A stretch of 64,000 nt of DNA from positions 44,982 to 108,981 of the forward strand of contig NZ_AMRI01000014.1 of assembly GCF_000299915.1 (NCBI RefSeq). Reading direction: 5' to 3'. The notes beneath the pieces were generated by a model that was not told the DNA's origin, made no database searches, and saw nothing but the letters and a program-made list of their open reading frames with translations. Each line of letters opens with the position of its first letter. Position 1 is the first letter of the stretch. Source of the stretch: Gallaecimonas xiamenensis 3-C-1 (GTDB lineage: Bacteria; Pseudomonadota; Gammaproteobacteria; Enterobacterales; Gallaecimonadaceae). This document shows, piece after piece, positions 48,848 to 59,286 of this stretch. Made by a program: the position numbers and the translations under genes.

Positions 48848-49567
48848 TTAAGCGGCGTCGCCCAGCAGCACAGACTCGAGGGCCACTTCAATCATGTCGT
48901 TGAAGGTATTCTGGCGCTCTTCGGCCGTGGTTTCTTCACCGGTACGGATGTGGTCGGACACGGTGACGATACAGACCGCCTGGGCACCGAACTCTGCCGC
49001 CACGCCGTACAGGCCGGCCGCTTCCATCTCTACCCCCAGGATGCCGTGTTTTTCCATGACGTCGAACATGGAGAAATCCGGGTTGTAGAACAGGTCGGCA
49101 GAGAAGATGTTGCCCACGCGCACCGACACGCCCTTGGTGGCAGCGGCGTCAACGGCGTTTTTCACCAGGTTGAAGTCGGCCAGGGCGGCAAAGTCGTGGT
49201 CACGAAAACGCATGCGGTTGACCTTGGAGTCGGTGCTGGCACCCATACCGATGATCACGTCCCTGACCTTGACCTCGGTGCTGATGGCACCGCAGGAACC
49301 GACCCGGATCAGCTTCTTGACGCCGTACTCGGTGATCAGTTCCTTGGCGTAGATGGACACCGAGGGGATCCCCATGCCGTGGCCCATGACCGAGATCTTA
49401 CGGCCCTTGTAGGTGCCGGTGAAGCCAAGCATGTTGCGCACGTTGGTGACTTCTTTGACGTCGTCCAGGAAGGTTTCGGCGATGTACTTGGCGCGCAGGG
49501 GGTCACCTGGCATCAGTACCACGTCGGCGAAATCACCCGGGTTGGCGTTAATATGCGGCGTTGCCAT
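48848..49567 (-). CDS. deoD: Purine-nucleoside phosphorylase (hexameric)
   Basis: 239 residues. It splits purine (deoxy)nucleosides with phosphate to base and sugar 1-phosphate. [13 protein letters not shown], the GHGMGIPS phosphate site, RVGSCGA, and the [16 protein letters not shown] purine site are conserved; SDHIRTGE holds the catalytic Asp. Last gene of deoCABD, after a 38-bp gap. Confidence 0.98.
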   Translation of the reverse strand: MATPHINANPGDFADVVLMPGDPLRAKYIAETFLDDVKEVTNVRNMLGFTGTYKGRKISVMGHGMGIPSVSIYAKELITEYGVKKLIRVGSCGAISTEVKVRDVIIGMGASTDSKVNRMRFRDHDFAALADFNLVKNAVDAAATKGVSVRVGNIFSADLFYNPDFSMFDVMEKHGILGVEMEAAGLYGVAAEFGAQAVCIVTVSDHIRTGEETTAEERQNTFNDMIEVALESVLLGDAA

Positions 49568-49605
49568 AAGGGTTCCTTTTATCTCTCAAAAGCAGTTTAT
49601 GGTTT

Positions 49606-50805
49606 CTAGTGTATAAAGCTTTGCCCATGGTCCATGGACGGCAAGCCAAAATATGCCGCCAGGGACTGGCCAATATCGGCAAAGCTGTGGCGAAGGCCCA
49701 GGCTGCCTGGGCTAAGCCCGGCCCCTATCGCCAGCACCGGGATATGTTCCCGAGTGTGGTCTGAACCCGGCCAGCTGGGGTCGCAGCCGTGGTCGGCGGT
49801 GAGGATCAACAGATCCTCCGGAGCCAACAAGGCCAGCAATTCTGGCAGCCGGGTGTCGAAGGCTTCCAGGGCATCGGCATAACCGGCGATGTCCCTTCTG
49901 TGCCCATAACTCGAATCAAAATCCACAAAGTTGGTGAACACCAGGCTCTGGTCGCCGGCGTCTTGCACGGCGGCCAGGGTGGCATCGAACAGGGCGTCGA
50001 TGCCGGTGGCCTTGATCTTGTGGGTGATGCCGCTGTGAGCGTAGATATCGGCAATCTTGCCCACCGACACCACCTGGCCGCCGGCGTCCACCAGCTTGTT
50101 CAGCACAGTGGGGCTGGGGGGCTCGACGGCGTAGTCGCGGCGATTGCCGGTACGCTCAAAGCCGGTCTCCACTGAGCCGACGAAGGGCCGGGCGATGACC
50201 CGGCCTATGTTGTAGGGCTCCAGCAGCGCACGGGCCAGCTCGCAAAGACGGTAGAGACGCTCCAGCCCGAAGCTCTCCTCGTGGGCGGCAATTTGGAACA
50301 CCGAGTCCGCCGAGGTGTAGAAGATGGGCTTGCCGGTGTTCAGGTGCGCTTCCCCCAGCTCCTCGAGGATGGTGGTACCCGAAGCATGGCAGTTGCCAAG
50401 GTAGCCGGGCAACTGCGCCCCTTGCACTAGGGCGTCCAGCAGTTCGGCCGGGAAGCTGTTTTGCTTGTCGGTAAAATAGCCCCAATCGAACAGCACCGGC
50501 ACACCGGCGATTTCCCAGTGGCCGGACGGAGTGTCCTTACCGGAGGACAGCTCCTCGGCATGGCCGTAAGCCCCTTGCACAACCGCCGGCAGGGTCACCC
50601 CGGCCGCCGGGGCGCCGGTGCTTTCGGCATGGGCGTGGAACAGGCCGAGCTTGCCGAGGTTGGGCAGGGTCAGGGGTTGGCCCTTGTCGGCACGGTAGCG
50701 GGCAATGGCCCCCAGGGTGTCGGCGCCCACGTCGCCAAAGCGGTCGGCGTCGCGGGTGGCCCCCAGGCCAAAAGAATCCAGTACCAGAATGATGGCGCGC
50801 TTCAT
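49606..50805 (-). CDS. deoB: Phosphopentomutase
   Basis: 399 residues of the alkaline-phosphatase superfamily. It interconverts (deoxy)ribose 1- and 5-phosphate. Metal motifs include [18 protein letters not shown], the [11 protein letters not shown] segment with the phosphorylated Thr, TADHGCDPS and DHTREHIP. Start overlaps the deoA stop (ATGA). Confidence 0.97.
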   Translation of the reverse strand: MKRAIILVLDSFGLGATRDADRFGDVGADTLGAIARYRADKGQPLTLPNLGKLGLFHAHAESTGAPAAGVTLPAVVQGAYGHAEELSSGKDTPSGHWEIAGVPVLFDWGYFTDKQNSFPAELLDALVQGAQLPGYLGNCHASGTTILEELGEAHLNTGKPIFYTSADSVFQIAAHEESFGLERLYRLCELARALLEPYNIGRVIARPFVGSVETGFERTGNRRDYAVEPPSPTVLNKLVDAGGQVVSVGKIADIYAHSGITHKIKATGIDALFDATLAAVQDAGDQSLVFTNFVDFDSSYGHRRDIAGYADALEAFDTRLPELLALLAPEDLLILTADHGCDPSWPGSDHTREHIPVLAIGAGLSPGSLGLRHSFADIGQSLAAYFGLPSMDHGQSFIH

Positions 50806-52106
50806 GAGATCACCTCGTAAACCACGGGCTTGTCCTGGTGGTCACCCAGGGTGATGGCGGCCTTGACCGCCGCTTCGGCGGCGTCCAGCTCCGCTTCGCT
50901 GCGGCCATGGACTCGTGCCAGGGGCCTGTCGGTGCCCTGCCCCAAGGCGATAAGTTCGGTCAGACCGACGCTGTGGTCGATGGCGTCTTCGGCGCGGCGC
51001 CGGCCGCCTCCCAAGCCCACCACCGCCAAGCCAAGGGCGCGGGTGTCCATGGCCGCCACAGTGCCTGCCTGATCGGCATAGACCAGGCGGCTAAGAGGCG
51101 CCTTGGGCAGGTACAGTTCGCTCTTTTCCAGAAAATCGCTGGGGCCACCCAGGCCTGCCACCATCTTGGCAAAGCGTTCGGCAGCGGCGCCACTGGCCAG
51201 GGCCTGGTCCAGCTTGGCCAGGGCCTGGCTGTCGTCGTCGGCGAGCTTACCCAGCTTGAGCATCTCGGCCCCCAGCTGCATCACCACCTGGTGCAGGCGC
51301 GGGTTATGGCCTTCGCCCTTGAGGTAGCGCACCGTCTCGGCGATCTCCACGCCGTTACCGGCGCTGGCGGCCAGCACCTGGTTCATGTCGGTCAGCAGGG
51401 CCCGGGTGCGGGTACCGGCGCCATTGGCCACCTCGACGATGGCGCGGGCCAGGTCTTTGGAGGCCTGATAGCTGGGCATAAAGGCACCGGAGCCCACCTT
51501 GACGTCCATCACCAGAGCGTCCAGGCCGCAGGCCAGTTTCTTGGACAGGATGGAGGCGGTAATAAGGGGAATGGACTCGACGGTGGCGGTGATATCCCGG
51601 GTGGCGTAGAAGCGCTTGTCGGCCGGCGCCAAGCTGCCGGTCTGGCCTATGATGGCGATGCCGCAGTCTTTGACCAGGCGCCTGAAGGTGGCGTCGTCCG
51701 GGGTGACGTTATAGCCGGGAATGGCTTCGAGCTTGTCCAGGGTGCCGCCGGTGTGGCCAAGGCCACGGCCGGAGATCATCGGTACATAGCCGCCGCAGGC
51801 CGCCACCAGGGGGCCCAGTACCAAGGACACCAGATCCCCCACGCCGCCAGTGGAGTGCTTGTCCAGCACCGGGCCAGGCAGATCAAGGTCGTCCCAGCTC
51901 AACACTTGCCCGGAGTCGCGCATGGCCGCCGTCAGGGCAACCCGCTCGTCCAGGTTCATGTCGTTAAAATAGATGGCCATGGCCAGCGCGGCGATTTGCC
52001 CCTCGCTGACCTTGTTGTCCCTGATGCCGTTGATGAAAAAGCGCAGCTCTTCACCAGACAAAGGCAGGCCATCCCGCTTTTTGCGGATGATTTCCTGCGC
52101 CAGCAT
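50802..52106 (-). CDS. deoA: Thymidine phosphorylase
   Basis: 434 residues. It splits thymidine to thymine and deoxyribose 1-phosphate. KHSTGGVGD (phosphate site), [17 protein letters not shown] and the VKVGSGAFM region are conserved. The deoC stop and deoA start overlap by one base (TGATG). Confidence 0.98.
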   Translation of the reverse strand: MLAQEIIRKKRDGLPLSGEELRFFINGIRDNKVSEGQIAALAMAIYFNDMNLDERVALTAAMRDSGQVLSWDDLDLPGPVLDKHSTGGVGDLVSLVLGPLVAACGGYVPMISGRGLGHTGGTLDKLEAIPGYNVTPDDATFRRLVKDCGIAIIGQTGSLAPADKRFYATRDITATVESIPLITASILSKKLACGLDALVMDVKVGSGAFMPSYQASKDLARAIVEVANGAGTRTRALLTDMNQVLAASAGNGVEIAETVRYLKGEGHNPRLHQVVMQLGAEMLKLGKLADDDSQALAKLDQALASGAAAERFAKMVAGLGGPSDFLEKSELYLPKAPLSRLVYADQAGTVAAMDTRALGLAVVGLGGGRRRAEDAIDHSVGLTELIALGQGTDRPLARVHGRSEAELDAAEAAVKAAITLGDHQDKPVVYEVIS

Positions 52107-52876
52107 CAGTAGCCCCCTTGTTGCTCCGCTACCTGTACACCCAGGGTGTTAAGGAGGTTGCCCAGCAGGCTGGACGCACCGAAGCGAAAATGCGCCGGGC
52201 TCAGCCAGCCTGGGCCCATGATCTGCTCGGCCAGGGCCAGGTACTGGGCCGCCTCGGCGGCGGTGCGCACACCACCGGCGGGCTTGAAGCCGATGTCCTT
52301 GCCGCTGTCCTTGATGGCGTTGAGCATGATCTCGGCCGCTTCCAGGGTGGCGTTGACGGCCACTTTACCGGTGGAGGTCTTGATAAAGTCGGCGCCGGCA
52401 GCGATGGAGAGATCAGAGGCCTTGCGGATGAGGGCCGGATCTTTAAGCTCACCGCTTTCGATAATGACCTTGAGGGTCACGGCGCCACAGGCGGCCTTAC
52501 AGGCCTTGACCAGCTCAAAGCCCAGTGATTCGTCACCGGCCATCAGGGCGCGGTAGGGGAAGACCACGTCCACTTCGTCGGCGCCATAGGCAACGGCGGC
52601 GCGGGTCTCGCTAACGGCGATGTCGATATCGCCGCCGCCATGGGGAAAGTTGGTGACGGTGGCAATCTTCACTTTGCCTTCCACACCCAGCTCCTTGAGG
52701 GCCTTGCGGGCCGCCGGGATAAAACGGGGGTAAATGCAAATGGCGGCGGTGTTGCCCACGGGGGTGACTGCGTCCTGGCACAGGGCGATAACCTTGGCGT
52801 CGGTGTCGTTGTCGTTCAACGTGGTCAGATCCATCAGGCCAAGGGCCTGCTGGGCAGCAGTTTGGATATCAATCAT
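52106..52876 (-). CDS. deoC: Deoxyribose-phosphate aldolase
   Basis: 256 residues. It cleaves deoxyribose 5-phosphate to glyceraldehyde 3-phosphate and acetaldehyde. The Schiff-base lysine lies in [12 protein letters not shown] and the second lysine in [17 protein letters not shown] is also conserved. AGGGG precedes the ATG. First gene of the operon. Confidence 0.98.
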   Translation of the reverse strand: MIDIQTAAQQALGLMDLTTLNDNDTDAKVIALCQDAVTPVGNTAAICIYPRFIPAARKALKELGVEGKVKIATVTNFPHGGGDIDIAVSETRAAVAYGADEVDVVFPYRALMAGDESLGFELVKACKAACGAVTLKVIIESGELKDPALIRKASDLSIAAGADFIKTSTGKVAVNATLEAAEIMLNAIKDSGKDIGFKPAGGVRTAAEAAQYLALAEQIMGPGWLSPAHFRFGASSLLGNLLNTLGVQVAEQQGGY

Positions 52877-53169
52877 GGGGTGTCCCCTACGTTGTTGAAC
52901 CTGGGATGCCTGGGGCCGGCCGAAGCCAAAAAAGGGCCGACATAAACCCAGCCAGGTGCAGCATGCCTTAGCTCGACCTGCCGGGGCAGGCCACTGGGGG
53001 CGGACTTGGTTCCGTGAAGATTGTAGACAGGTTGCGGAAAATCCATTTTCCCTCGCCAGTATCTTTTTTAGCCCCTGAGGGCGCCGAGAGTATGCCAGAA
53101 TGGCATTTCAAGTGATACTTCCTGCATCACAGATGGACGACAAAAACAATCAGAACGACGGAACAGGAT
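52877..53169. promoter_or_regulatory. Divergent control region of deoC and the 53170 gene
   Basis: About 290 bp. Two clean inverted repeats lie near the right end: ATGCCA-GAA-TGGCAT at 53092-53106 and GTGAT-N9-ATCAC at 53112-53130. Neither fits the CRP spacing (GTGA-N6-TCAC). A purine-rich or CytR-type site was not found by eye. They may be operators for either gene. Confidence 0.4.
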
Positions 53170-53691
53170 ATGTACAAGAAATTCGCCCTACCCGCCCTGC
53201 TGCTGGGGCTGTCCCTACCGGCCCTGGCCGCCGAGGTGGCCCAGGTCACCCTGCCCAACGGCATGGTGGTGCGCCTCAAGGATGACTTTACCTGGGAATA
53301 TGTGATTGCCAAGACTCCAGACCAGCATCTGGCCCCCCAGGCCCTGGCCCAGGCCGAACTGCTGGCCAGCACCGCCAAGGACAGGGTCAAGCTCAAGCTG
53401 GCCCGCCACCAGTGGCAAGACGGCCGCCTGGGGCTGGTGTTCAACCTGGAGAACGACAACAGCGAGAACGTGGTCAAGGTGGTGGCCGACGCCCAGTTCT
53501 TCGACGACCAGGGCAAGCCCATCAAGCGCCAGTCCCTGGTGGTCTGGCAGGCCGAATACCGGATGCCCGAGTCTTACCTGCGCAAGGGCCAGTCCCGAGA
53601 CAGCCGAGAGCTTTGGGTGGAGGGCATAGACCCGGCCCAGTGGCAAAAAGGCCTGGTCAGCCTCAGTATCAGCAAGCTGCAGTTCCGTTAA
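53170..53691 (+). CDS. Exported protein, DUF3157-like
   Basis: 173 residues with a Sec signal (about 1-20, ending LPALAAE). The mature part begins VTLPNGMVVRLKDDFTWEYV, a pattern I associate with DUF3157 proteins of Vibrio and Shewanella, but I cannot verify the match. The second half is beta-rich and lacks cysteines or catalytic motifs. GGA precedes the ATG, and a terminator follows at once. Role unknown. Confidence 0.75.
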   Translation: MYKKFALPALLLGLSLPALAAEVAQVTLPNGMVVRLKDDFTWEYVIAKTPDQHLAPQALAQAELLASTAKDRVKLKLARHQWQDGRLGLVFNLENDNSENVVKVVADAQFFDDQGKPIKRQSLVVWQAEYRMPESYLRKGQSRDSRELWVEGIDPAQWQKGLVSLSISKLQFR

Positions 53692-53721
53692 AAAAAAGCC
53701 CTCCGATTGGAGGGCTTTTTC
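53690..53721. terminator. Bidirectional terminator between the DUF3157-like gene and tsx
   Basis: GCCCTCC and GGAGGGC pair around GATT, flanked by A8 and T5 tracts. It serves both converging genes. Confidence 0.88.
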
Positions 53722-53722
53722 G

Positions 53723-54568
53723 TTAGAACTTGTAGTTCACACTGAAGTAGTGACCGAACCCAGAGGTGTCCTGGCGGACGCCGGTGGCACTGGAGTTGTC
53801 GGTGAAGAAGGCCATGTTGTTGTAGTACTTGAGGCCATAACCCACGGCGTAGCGGTCAGTGTGGTAGTAGATACCGTTGAACCACTCGGTGCTGTTTTTG
53901 CTGCGGCCAGGCTGGCTGCCCACTTCGTCACCGCCGAATTTGTAGTCCAGGTAGCCCTGGTAGGCGATGAAGGAACCGTCGGCAAAGGTTGCCACCGGTT
54001 TGAACCAGTTGGTGGAGGCCATGTAGCCGTCCCACTTCTTCTCGTCGGCGCCGCTGTAGTTCTCACGGACGTAACGGGCGTAGAGGTTCACCCCCATCTT
54101 GCCGAACCAAGGCACCTGCACATCGGAACCCAGGCCGATGTAGTGCTCCCAAAGCCCGCCGAAGGCGCCGTGGTCACCGATGTTGGTGACGGTGGCGATG
54201 TACAGCTCCTTGACCGGACCGAAAGACAGGTCCTTGCCGGTCATGGCATCGAGGGAAAAGCGGGGCGCCAGCTTGGCAAAGAAGTTATCACCGTTGTTCA
54301 GGTCATCACTGCCGTCATCCAGGACGTCGAAGAAATCCACGTAGCCATACAGGTCAACAATGCCGGAGCGGCCACCGAATTCCATTTCCAGGTAGGTATC
54401 TTTATGGTTTTGGAAAGGAAGGCGGTTGTCCTCACTGTGCATGAGGTTGAAGGTCAACCATTTGTAGTCGTTGGCGTGGATGTCGCTTGAATAGTCAGCC
54501 GCAAAGGTCGGAGCGCTCAGGGCACCCGCAGCCAATGCAAGGGCGGCAAACTGCTTTTTCAGTTTCAT
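53723..54568 (-). CDS. Tsx/OmpK-family nucleoside-specific outer-membrane channel
   Basis: 281 residues with a signal peptide (about 1-23, ending PTFAA) and a 12-strand barrel ending in Phe (FSVNYKF). The sequence resembles Vibrio OmpK and Tsx: YKWLTFNLMH, LEMEFGGRSGIVDLYGYVD and the Phe/Trp-rich strands. Tsx lets nucleosides cross the outer membrane. Start at 54568 has AGGA nine bases upstream; the Met three codons earlier overlaps it. It is upstream of deoCABD and downstream of nupC, so uptake and catabolism cluster together. Confidence 0.88.
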   Translation of the reverse strand: MKLKKQFAALALAAGALSAPTFAADYSSDIHANDYKWLTFNLMHSEDNRLPFQNHKDTYLEMEFGGRSGIVDLYGYVDFFDVLDDGSDDLNNGDNFFAKLAPRFSLDAMTGKDLSFGPVKELYIATVTNIGDHGAFGGLWEHYIGLGSDVQVPWFGKMGVNLYARYVRENYSGADEKKWDGYMASTNWFKPVATFADGSFIAYQGYLDYKFGGDEVGSQPGRSKNSTEWFNGIYYHTDRYAVGYGLKYYNNMAFFTDNSSATGVRQDTSGFGHYFSVNYKF

Positions 54569-54638
54569 TGGAATCATCCTGTGAACAGCACTTATTAAGT
54601 TTATGGTCCGGCACAGGGCCGGTGTGAAGCCGGCGGCG

Positions 54639-54667
54639 ATTAAAATGAAATCTGTCGATCAGTTCAA
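54639..54667 (-). promoter_or_regulatory. Candidate promoter of tsx/ompK
   Basis: On the minus strand TTGAAC and TTTAAT are separated by exactly 17 bp. The leader of about 65 nt contains a GC-rich hairpin (CCGGC and GCCGG around 54608-54622). Confidence 0.55.
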
Positions 54668-54738
54668 GAGCATTCTTTCAGAATTATGACATAGCTAATA
54701 CAAGGGCTGAGAATGGTAGTGAGCATTAACTTAAAGGT

Positions 54739-54771
54739 AAAAAAAAGAGGGGCATCAGCCCCTCTTTTTTT
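54739..54771 (-). terminator. Terminator of nupC
   Basis: AGAGGGGC and GCCCCTCT pair around a short loop, with A and T tracts on both sides. It lies about 20 bp beyond the nupC stop. Confidence 0.88.
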
Positions 54772-54788
54772 AACAGTTCGATGACGTC

Positions 54789-56273
54789 TTACAACGCAGC
54801 CAGGGCGATGAACAGACCAGCCAGGGTGGCACTCATCAGGTTGGACAGGGAGCCTGCCAGTACCGCTTTGATACCCATGCGGGCGATGTCGTGACGACGG
54901 GTGGGGGCCATGCCGCCCAAGCCGCCAAGCAGGATGGCGATAGAGGACAGGTTGGCAAAACCACAGAGGGCGAAGGTCACGATAGCCTGGGTGTGGGCGG
55001 ACAGCTCTTTAGCCTTGCCGATGAAGTCGATGTAGGCCACGAACTCATTCACTACCAGCTTTTGACCGATGAAGGAACCAGCGGTGATGGCTTCGTTCCA
55101 GGGCACACCGATCAGGAAGGCCAAGGGAGCGAACACATAGCCCAGCAACAGTTGCAGGGACAGCTTGTTGCTGGCCGCAGCCAACAGGGTCTGGGCGGCG
55201 CCTTGAGCGTCGCCTTGGAAGCTACCCATGGTGCTGTTCAGGGTGTTAATGACCAGATCACGGTCCAAGCTGGTGAACTGATTAGCCACGTCCGCAACCG
55301 GTACCTTGGCGACATCGGCCAGGGCGCTCAGGAAGGCGGCGAAGTTGGCTTCAGAGGCGCTGCTTTGCAGGGCGATAAAGGCAGCCTGGGTGGCTTCGTT
55401 ACCGTAGCCGAACAGGTGGCCGGCACCGGCCATCAGGGAGTTAAGCAGGGCGATAAGGCCGATGAAGGCCAACAACATGGCCCCCACGTTCAGGGCCAGC
55501 TGCATACCGGAAGCGGCGCCAGAAGCAGCAGCGTCGATGACGTTGGCAGGCTGGTCGTCGTTGTCTTCCATCACCTGTTCCAGGTTCTGGTTGGGGGTCT
55601 CGGTTTCCGGCTTGATGATCTTGGCCATCAAAAGGCCACCTGGGGCCGCCATAAAGGAAGCGGCAATCAAGTACTTGAGCTCGACGCCCAAAGAGGCATA
55701 ACCGGCCAGTACGGAACCGGCTACGGAGGCCAGGCCGCCCACCATGATGGCAAACAGCTCAGACTGGGTCATCTTGGCGATGAAGGGGCGAACCACCAAC
55801 GGCGCTTCGGTCTGGCCAACGAAGATGTTGGCTGTAGCGGACAGGGACTCGGGGCGGGACGTACCCAGGGCTTTTTGCAGGGCGCCACCGATAACGTTGA
55901 TCACCAGCTGCATCACCCCCAGGTAATAGAGCACGGCAATCAAGGAAGAGAAGAAGACGATGATCGGCAGTACCCGCAGGGCGAACACGAAGCCGCCGCC
56001 GCCGAACACTTCAAACATCTTGCCAGACACCAGGCCGCCGAACAGGAAGTCGATACCTTCCTGAGAGGCGTTGATCACCCCTTGAACGCCGCTGGACACG
56101 GATTGCAATACGGTCTGGCCGAAAGGCAGGTAGAGAACGAAAGCAGCGAAGGCCGCCTGGATAATGAAAGCACCTATTACGGTGCGCAGGTTGATCGCCT
56201 TACGGTTGTCAGACAACAGCACAGCGATGGCAAGCAGGGTGATGATCCCCACCAGACCCATCAAAATATTCAT
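54789..56273 (-). CDS. nupC: Concentrative nucleoside transporter NupC family
   Basis: About 494 residues with 10 or more membrane helices. It imports nucleosides with a cation. The start at 56273 gives MNILMGLVGII; the 27 codons before it are not conserved. The GGLASVAGSVLAGYASLGVELKYLIAASFMAAPGGLLMAKII segment and the later FALCGFANLSSIAILLGGLGGMAP are characteristic of the CNT family. A long loop (about 270-310) separates two halves. It lies next to tsx/ompK on the same strand. Confidence 0.94.
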   Translation of the reverse strand: MNILMGLVGIITLLAIAVLLSDNRKAINLRTVIGAFIIQAAFAAFVLYLPFGQTVLQSVSSGVQGVINASQEGIDFLFGGLVSGKMFEVFGGGGFVFALRVLPIIVFFSSLIAVLYYLGVMQLVINVIGGALQKALGTSRPESLSATANIFVGQTEAPLVVRPFIAKMTQSELFAIMVGGLASVAGSVLAGYASLGVELKYLIAASFMAAPGGLLMAKIIKPETETPNQNLEQVMEDNDDQPANVIDAAASGAASGMQLALNVGAMLLAFIGLIALLNSLMAGAGHLFGYGNEATQAAFIALQSSASEANFAAFLSALADVAKVPVADVANQFTSLDRDLVINTLNSTMGSFQGDAQGAAQTLLAAASNKLSLQLLLGYVFAPLAFLIGVPWNEAITAGSFIGQKLVVNEFVAYIDFIGKAKELSAHTQAIVTFALCGFANLSSIAILLGGLGGMAPTRRHDIARMGIKAVLAGSLSNLMSATLAGLFIALAAL

Positions 56274-56392
56274 GAAGCCACCATTCCTCAGAGTTTGTTT
56301 TTTAGTAAGCCCTGTTACTGACGAACAGGTCGCGCGCATTATAACGAAAGGCATACGCTTGCCCAGCCTCAGACAAGCGTTTTTCTTGACGC

Positions 56393-57160
56393 CTATCCCG
56401 TTTCGGCACCTTGAAAAAGGCGCCTTGCATTGGCAGTAAGCACTAGCCCCAAGTCATCAAGGGGTACTTGCAGCGCCTCTGATAATGCCTTGTGAATCAG
56501 GGGTAAAAAAGCCGGACTGTTGTGTGCCGCCGATATTCCCTCCGGCAACATGCTGGGCGCATCGGTCTCCAGCAGCAAGGATGCCAGGGGCACCTGGGCC
56601 AGGGCCTGGCGGGTCTTGGTGGCCGAAGCTCGGGTGATAACCCCGCCCACCCCCAGGTAAAACCCCAGGCGTACAAAGTCCCGGGCCTGTTCGCCACTGC
56701 CGGAAAAGGCATGGACAACCCCCCGCGCTCCCGGGTGGTTTTTAAGGATGGCAGTCAATCTGGCATGGGTGCCGACGCTGTGCAGTATGATGGGTTTGTT
56801 AAGGCTGGCCGCCAATTCCAGCTGGCGCTCCAGCCACCATTCCTGAGTGGCGGCGTCCGGGCCCTTGAACTTATCGAGCCCCGCTTCCCCTATGGCCACC
56901 AACTCCCCGGCATGACGGCGGGCAAAATCTTCCAGCACCCCGAAGGCGGCCTTGTCCGCTGGCAAATACCAAGGGTGAAACCCCGCCGCCGGCCACAGCA
57001 TGGGGTGCTGCCTGGCCAACTCCAGCGGCCGGGAAAGATGATCGAGGCTGACCCCGGGTACCACCAAGGCTTCGACCCCCACTTGGCGGCAGGCATCCAG
57101 CAGCGGCCCCAAAGGGGCAAGCTCGTCAAAATCGATATGGCAGTGGCTGTCGATGAGCAT
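56393..57160 (-). CDS. TatD-family metal-dependent hydrolase (YjjV type)
   Basis: 255 residues of the TatD TIM-barrel DNase family. Metal ligands: DSHCHID at the N terminus, GEAGLD, HSVGTHA, VHAFSG and ETDAP. Gene context (near prfC, rimI and deo) agrees with E. coli yjjV rather than tatD or ycfH. The ATG at 57160 lies directly after the T tract of the prfC terminator, so its ribosome site would have to come from the GCGGGG stem. Confidence 0.9.
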   Translation of the reverse strand: MLIDSHCHIDFDELAPLGPLLDACRQVGVEALVVPGVSLDHLSRPLELARQHPMLWPAAGFHPWYLPADKAAFGVLEDFARRHAGELVAIGEAGLDKFKGPDAATQEWWLERQLELAASLNKPIILHSVGTHARLTAILKNHPGARGVVHAFSGSGEQARDFVRLGFYLGVGGVITRASATKTRQALAQVPLASLLLETDAPSMLPEGISAAHNSPAFLPLIHKALSEALQVPLDDLGLVLTANARRLFQGAETG

Positions 57161-57186
57161 AAAAAAGCCCCGCAACGCGGGGCTTC
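57161..57186 (-). terminator. Terminator of prfC running into the tatD-family start
   Basis: Read leftward, AAGCCCCGC and GCGGGGCTTTTTT form a strong hairpin between the prfC stop and the next ATG. Its T tract touches the start codon at 57160. Confidence 0.85.
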
Positions 57187-57190
57187 TCCT

Positions 57191-58768
57191 TTAGTGTTCC
57201 CGGGTCTTATGCAAGATGATATCCGGGTAACGCTCGGCGGTCAGGTTCAAATTGACCATGGTGGGGGCGATGTAGGTGAGGTTGTCGCCACCGTCCAGGG
57301 CCAGGTTCAAGGAGCACTTGCGCTCGAACTCGTCCAGCTTCTTGGCGTCTTTGCACTCGACCCAGCGGGCCGTGGCCACGTTGATGTGCTCGTAGATGGC
57401 TTCAACGTTGTATTCGGCCTTGAGGCGGGCCACTACCACGTCAAACTGCAGCACACCGACGGCGCCCACGATAAGGTCGTTGTTGTCGATGGGGCGGAAC
57501 ACCTGCACGGCGCCTTCTTCGGACAGCTGTACCAGGCCTTTGAGCAGCTGCTTTTGCTTGAGCGGATCTTTAAGGCGGATGCGGCGGAACAGTTCAGGGG
57601 CAAAGTTGGGGATGCCGGTGAACTTCATCTTCTCACCCTGGGTAAAGGTGTCACCGATCTGAATGGTGCCGTGGTTGTGCAGGCCGATGATGTCCCCCGG
57701 GTAGGCTTCTTCAACGGCGCTACGGTCCCCTGCCATAAAGGTCAGGGCGTCGGCGATGTTCACGTCCTTACCGATGCGCACATGGTGCATCTTCATGCCC
57801 TTTTGGTACTTGCCGGAGACTATGCGCAGGAAGGCAACCCGGTCCCGGTGCTTGGGGTCCATGTTGGCTTGGATCTTAAAGACAAAGCCGGAAAAGCCTT
57901 CGTCGGTAGCGGTTACCTGGCGGTCATCGGTCTGGCGAGGCTGGGGCGTGGGTGCCCAGTCGGTGAGGCCGTCGAGCATATGGTCGACACCGAAGTTACC
58001 CAGGGCGGTGCCCCAGAACACCGGGGTCAGTTCGCCTTTGAGGAAAGCCTCCCGGTCAAACTCGTTGGAAGCGCCCTGCACCAGTTCCAGCTCGTCGCGC
58101 AGATCCTGGACGCTGCCACCCAGCAGGGTATCAAGCTCGGGGTTGTCCAGGCCCTTGATGACCCGGCGCTCCTGAATGGTGTGGCCCTGGCCGGATTTGT
58201 AGAGAATGATTTCGTCGTTGGCAATGTGGTAGACCCCCTTGAAACCCTTACCACAGCCAATAGGCCAGGTAATGGGCGCGCAGCGGATCTTCAGAACGTT
58301 CTCCACTTCATCCATCAGCTCCATGGGGTCGCGGATCTCGCGGTCCATCTTGTTCATGAAGGTAAGGATAGGGGTGTCGCGCAGCCGGGTGACTTCCATC
58401 AGCTTGATGGTGCGGTCTTCTACACCCTTGGCGGAGTCGATAACCATCAGGCACGAGTCCACCGCCGTCAGGGTACGGTAGGTGTCTTCGGAGAAGTCTT
58501 CGTGGCCGGGGGTGTCCAGCAGGTTCACCAGGCTCTGGCGATAGGGGAACTGCATTACCGAGGTGGTCACGGAAATGCCCCGCTCTTTTTCCATCTCCAT
58601 CCAGTCGGACTTGGCGTGCTGACCTGAGCCACGGCCTTTGACGGTACCGGCTTTCTGCAACGCCTGTCCGAACAGCAGCACCTTCTCGGTGATGGTGGTC
58701 TTACCGGCGTCGGGGTGACTGATAATGGCAAAGGTGCGGCGCTTGGCGACCTCGGCAGGGATGGACAT
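57191..58768 (-). CDS. prfC: Peptide chain release factor 3
   Basis: 525 residues. RF3 is a GTPase that removes RF1 and RF2 after peptide release. G motifs are intact: SHPDAGKTT (G1), DTPGHEDF (G3) and FMNKMDRE (G4). The domain II and III regions follow and the length is normal. The ATG at 58768 gives [15 protein letters not shown]. Confidence 0.97.
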   Translation of the reverse strand: MSIPAEVAKRRTFAIISHPDAGKTTITEKVLLFGQALQKAGTVKGRGSGQHAKSDWMEMEKERGISVTTSVMQFPYRQSLVNLLDTPGHEDFSEDTYRTLTAVDSCLMVIDSAKGVEDRTIKLMEVTRLRDTPILTFMNKMDREIRDPMELMDEVENVLKIRCAPITWPIGCGKGFKGVYHIANDEIILYKSGQGHTIQERRVIKGLDNPELDTLLGGSVQDLRDELELVQGASNEFDREAFLKGELTPVFWGTALGNFGVDHMLDGLTDWAPTPQPRQTDDRQVTATDEGFSGFVFKIQANMDPKHRDRVAFLRIVSGKYQKGMKMHHVRIGKDVNIADALTFMAGDRSAVEEAYPGDIIGLHNHGTIQIGDTFTQGEKMKFTGIPNFAPELFRRIRLKDPLKQKQLLKGLVQLSEEGAVQVFRPIDNNDLIVGAVGVLQFDVVVARLKAEYNVEAIYEHINVATARWVECKDAKKLDEFERKCSLNLALDGGDNLTYIAPTMVNLNLTAERYPDIILHKTREH

Positions 58769-58851
58769 GAGCTACTCACCAACTGTCTAAACGTAAGCCG
58801 CGAATTATAGCCTGGACCCGCGCTATTCTTAAACAGCGCCGTTAGGGCCCC

Positions 58852-59286
58852 TTAGCTCAGGCTAAGGGCCATCACCACGGCGTCTTCCCGGCCGTCATGG
58901 CAGCGATAATAGCCCTTGCGCCTGCCTACCTCGCTAAAACCGCTTTTTAGATAAAGGCCGATGGCCGTCTGGTTGCTGGCCCTGACTTCCAGGAAGATAA
59001 CGCTGTCGGATGCCGCTTTGGCGTCCTCTATCAGGTCGGCCATCAATACCTTTCCATAACCCAGCCCCCTGCATTGGGGCAGCACGCAGAGGTTAAAGAG
59101 GGTGGACTCGTCCAGCACCCGCTGGCAGATGGAAAACCCCACCACCTCGTCGTCTTGCCACAGCAGCCTGACCCGGTAACCACTGTCAAAACAGCTGGCC
59201 AGTTGATTGTCGGTCCAAGGATAGTGCTGGCTGGCTTCCACATGGGCCAGCAGCGACAAATCGGCCTTAGAAGCCGTGCTGAGCAT
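58852..59286 (-). CDS. rimI: Ribosomal-protein-alanine N-acetyltransferase RimI
   Basis: 144 residues, GNAT fold. It acetylates the N terminus of ribosomal protein S18. The acetyl-CoA motif is LCVLPQCRGLGYGKVLMADLI, followed by FLEVRASNQTAIGLYLKSGFSEVGRRKGYY, a RimI hallmark. Two adjacent ATG codons (59289, 59286) lie in the end of holD, which it overlaps by about 20 bp. Confidence 0.95.
   Translation of the reverse strand: MLSTASKADLSLLAHVEASQHYPWTDNQLASCFDSGYRVRLLWQDDEVVGFSICQRVLDESTLFNLCVLPQCRGLGYGKVLMADLIEDAKAASDSVIFLEVRASNQTAIGLYLKSGFSEVGRRKGYYRCHDGREDAVVMALSLS

Noticed and set aside
53112..53130. CRP site upstream of deoC
   Set aside because: The half-sites GTGAT and ATCAC are 9 bp apart, which does not match the GTGA-N6-TCAC spacing of CRP.
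58846..58870. Terminator after rimI
   Set aside because: GGCCCCTTAG and CTAAGGGCC can pair, but no T tract follows on the minus strand and the stem overlaps the stop codon.
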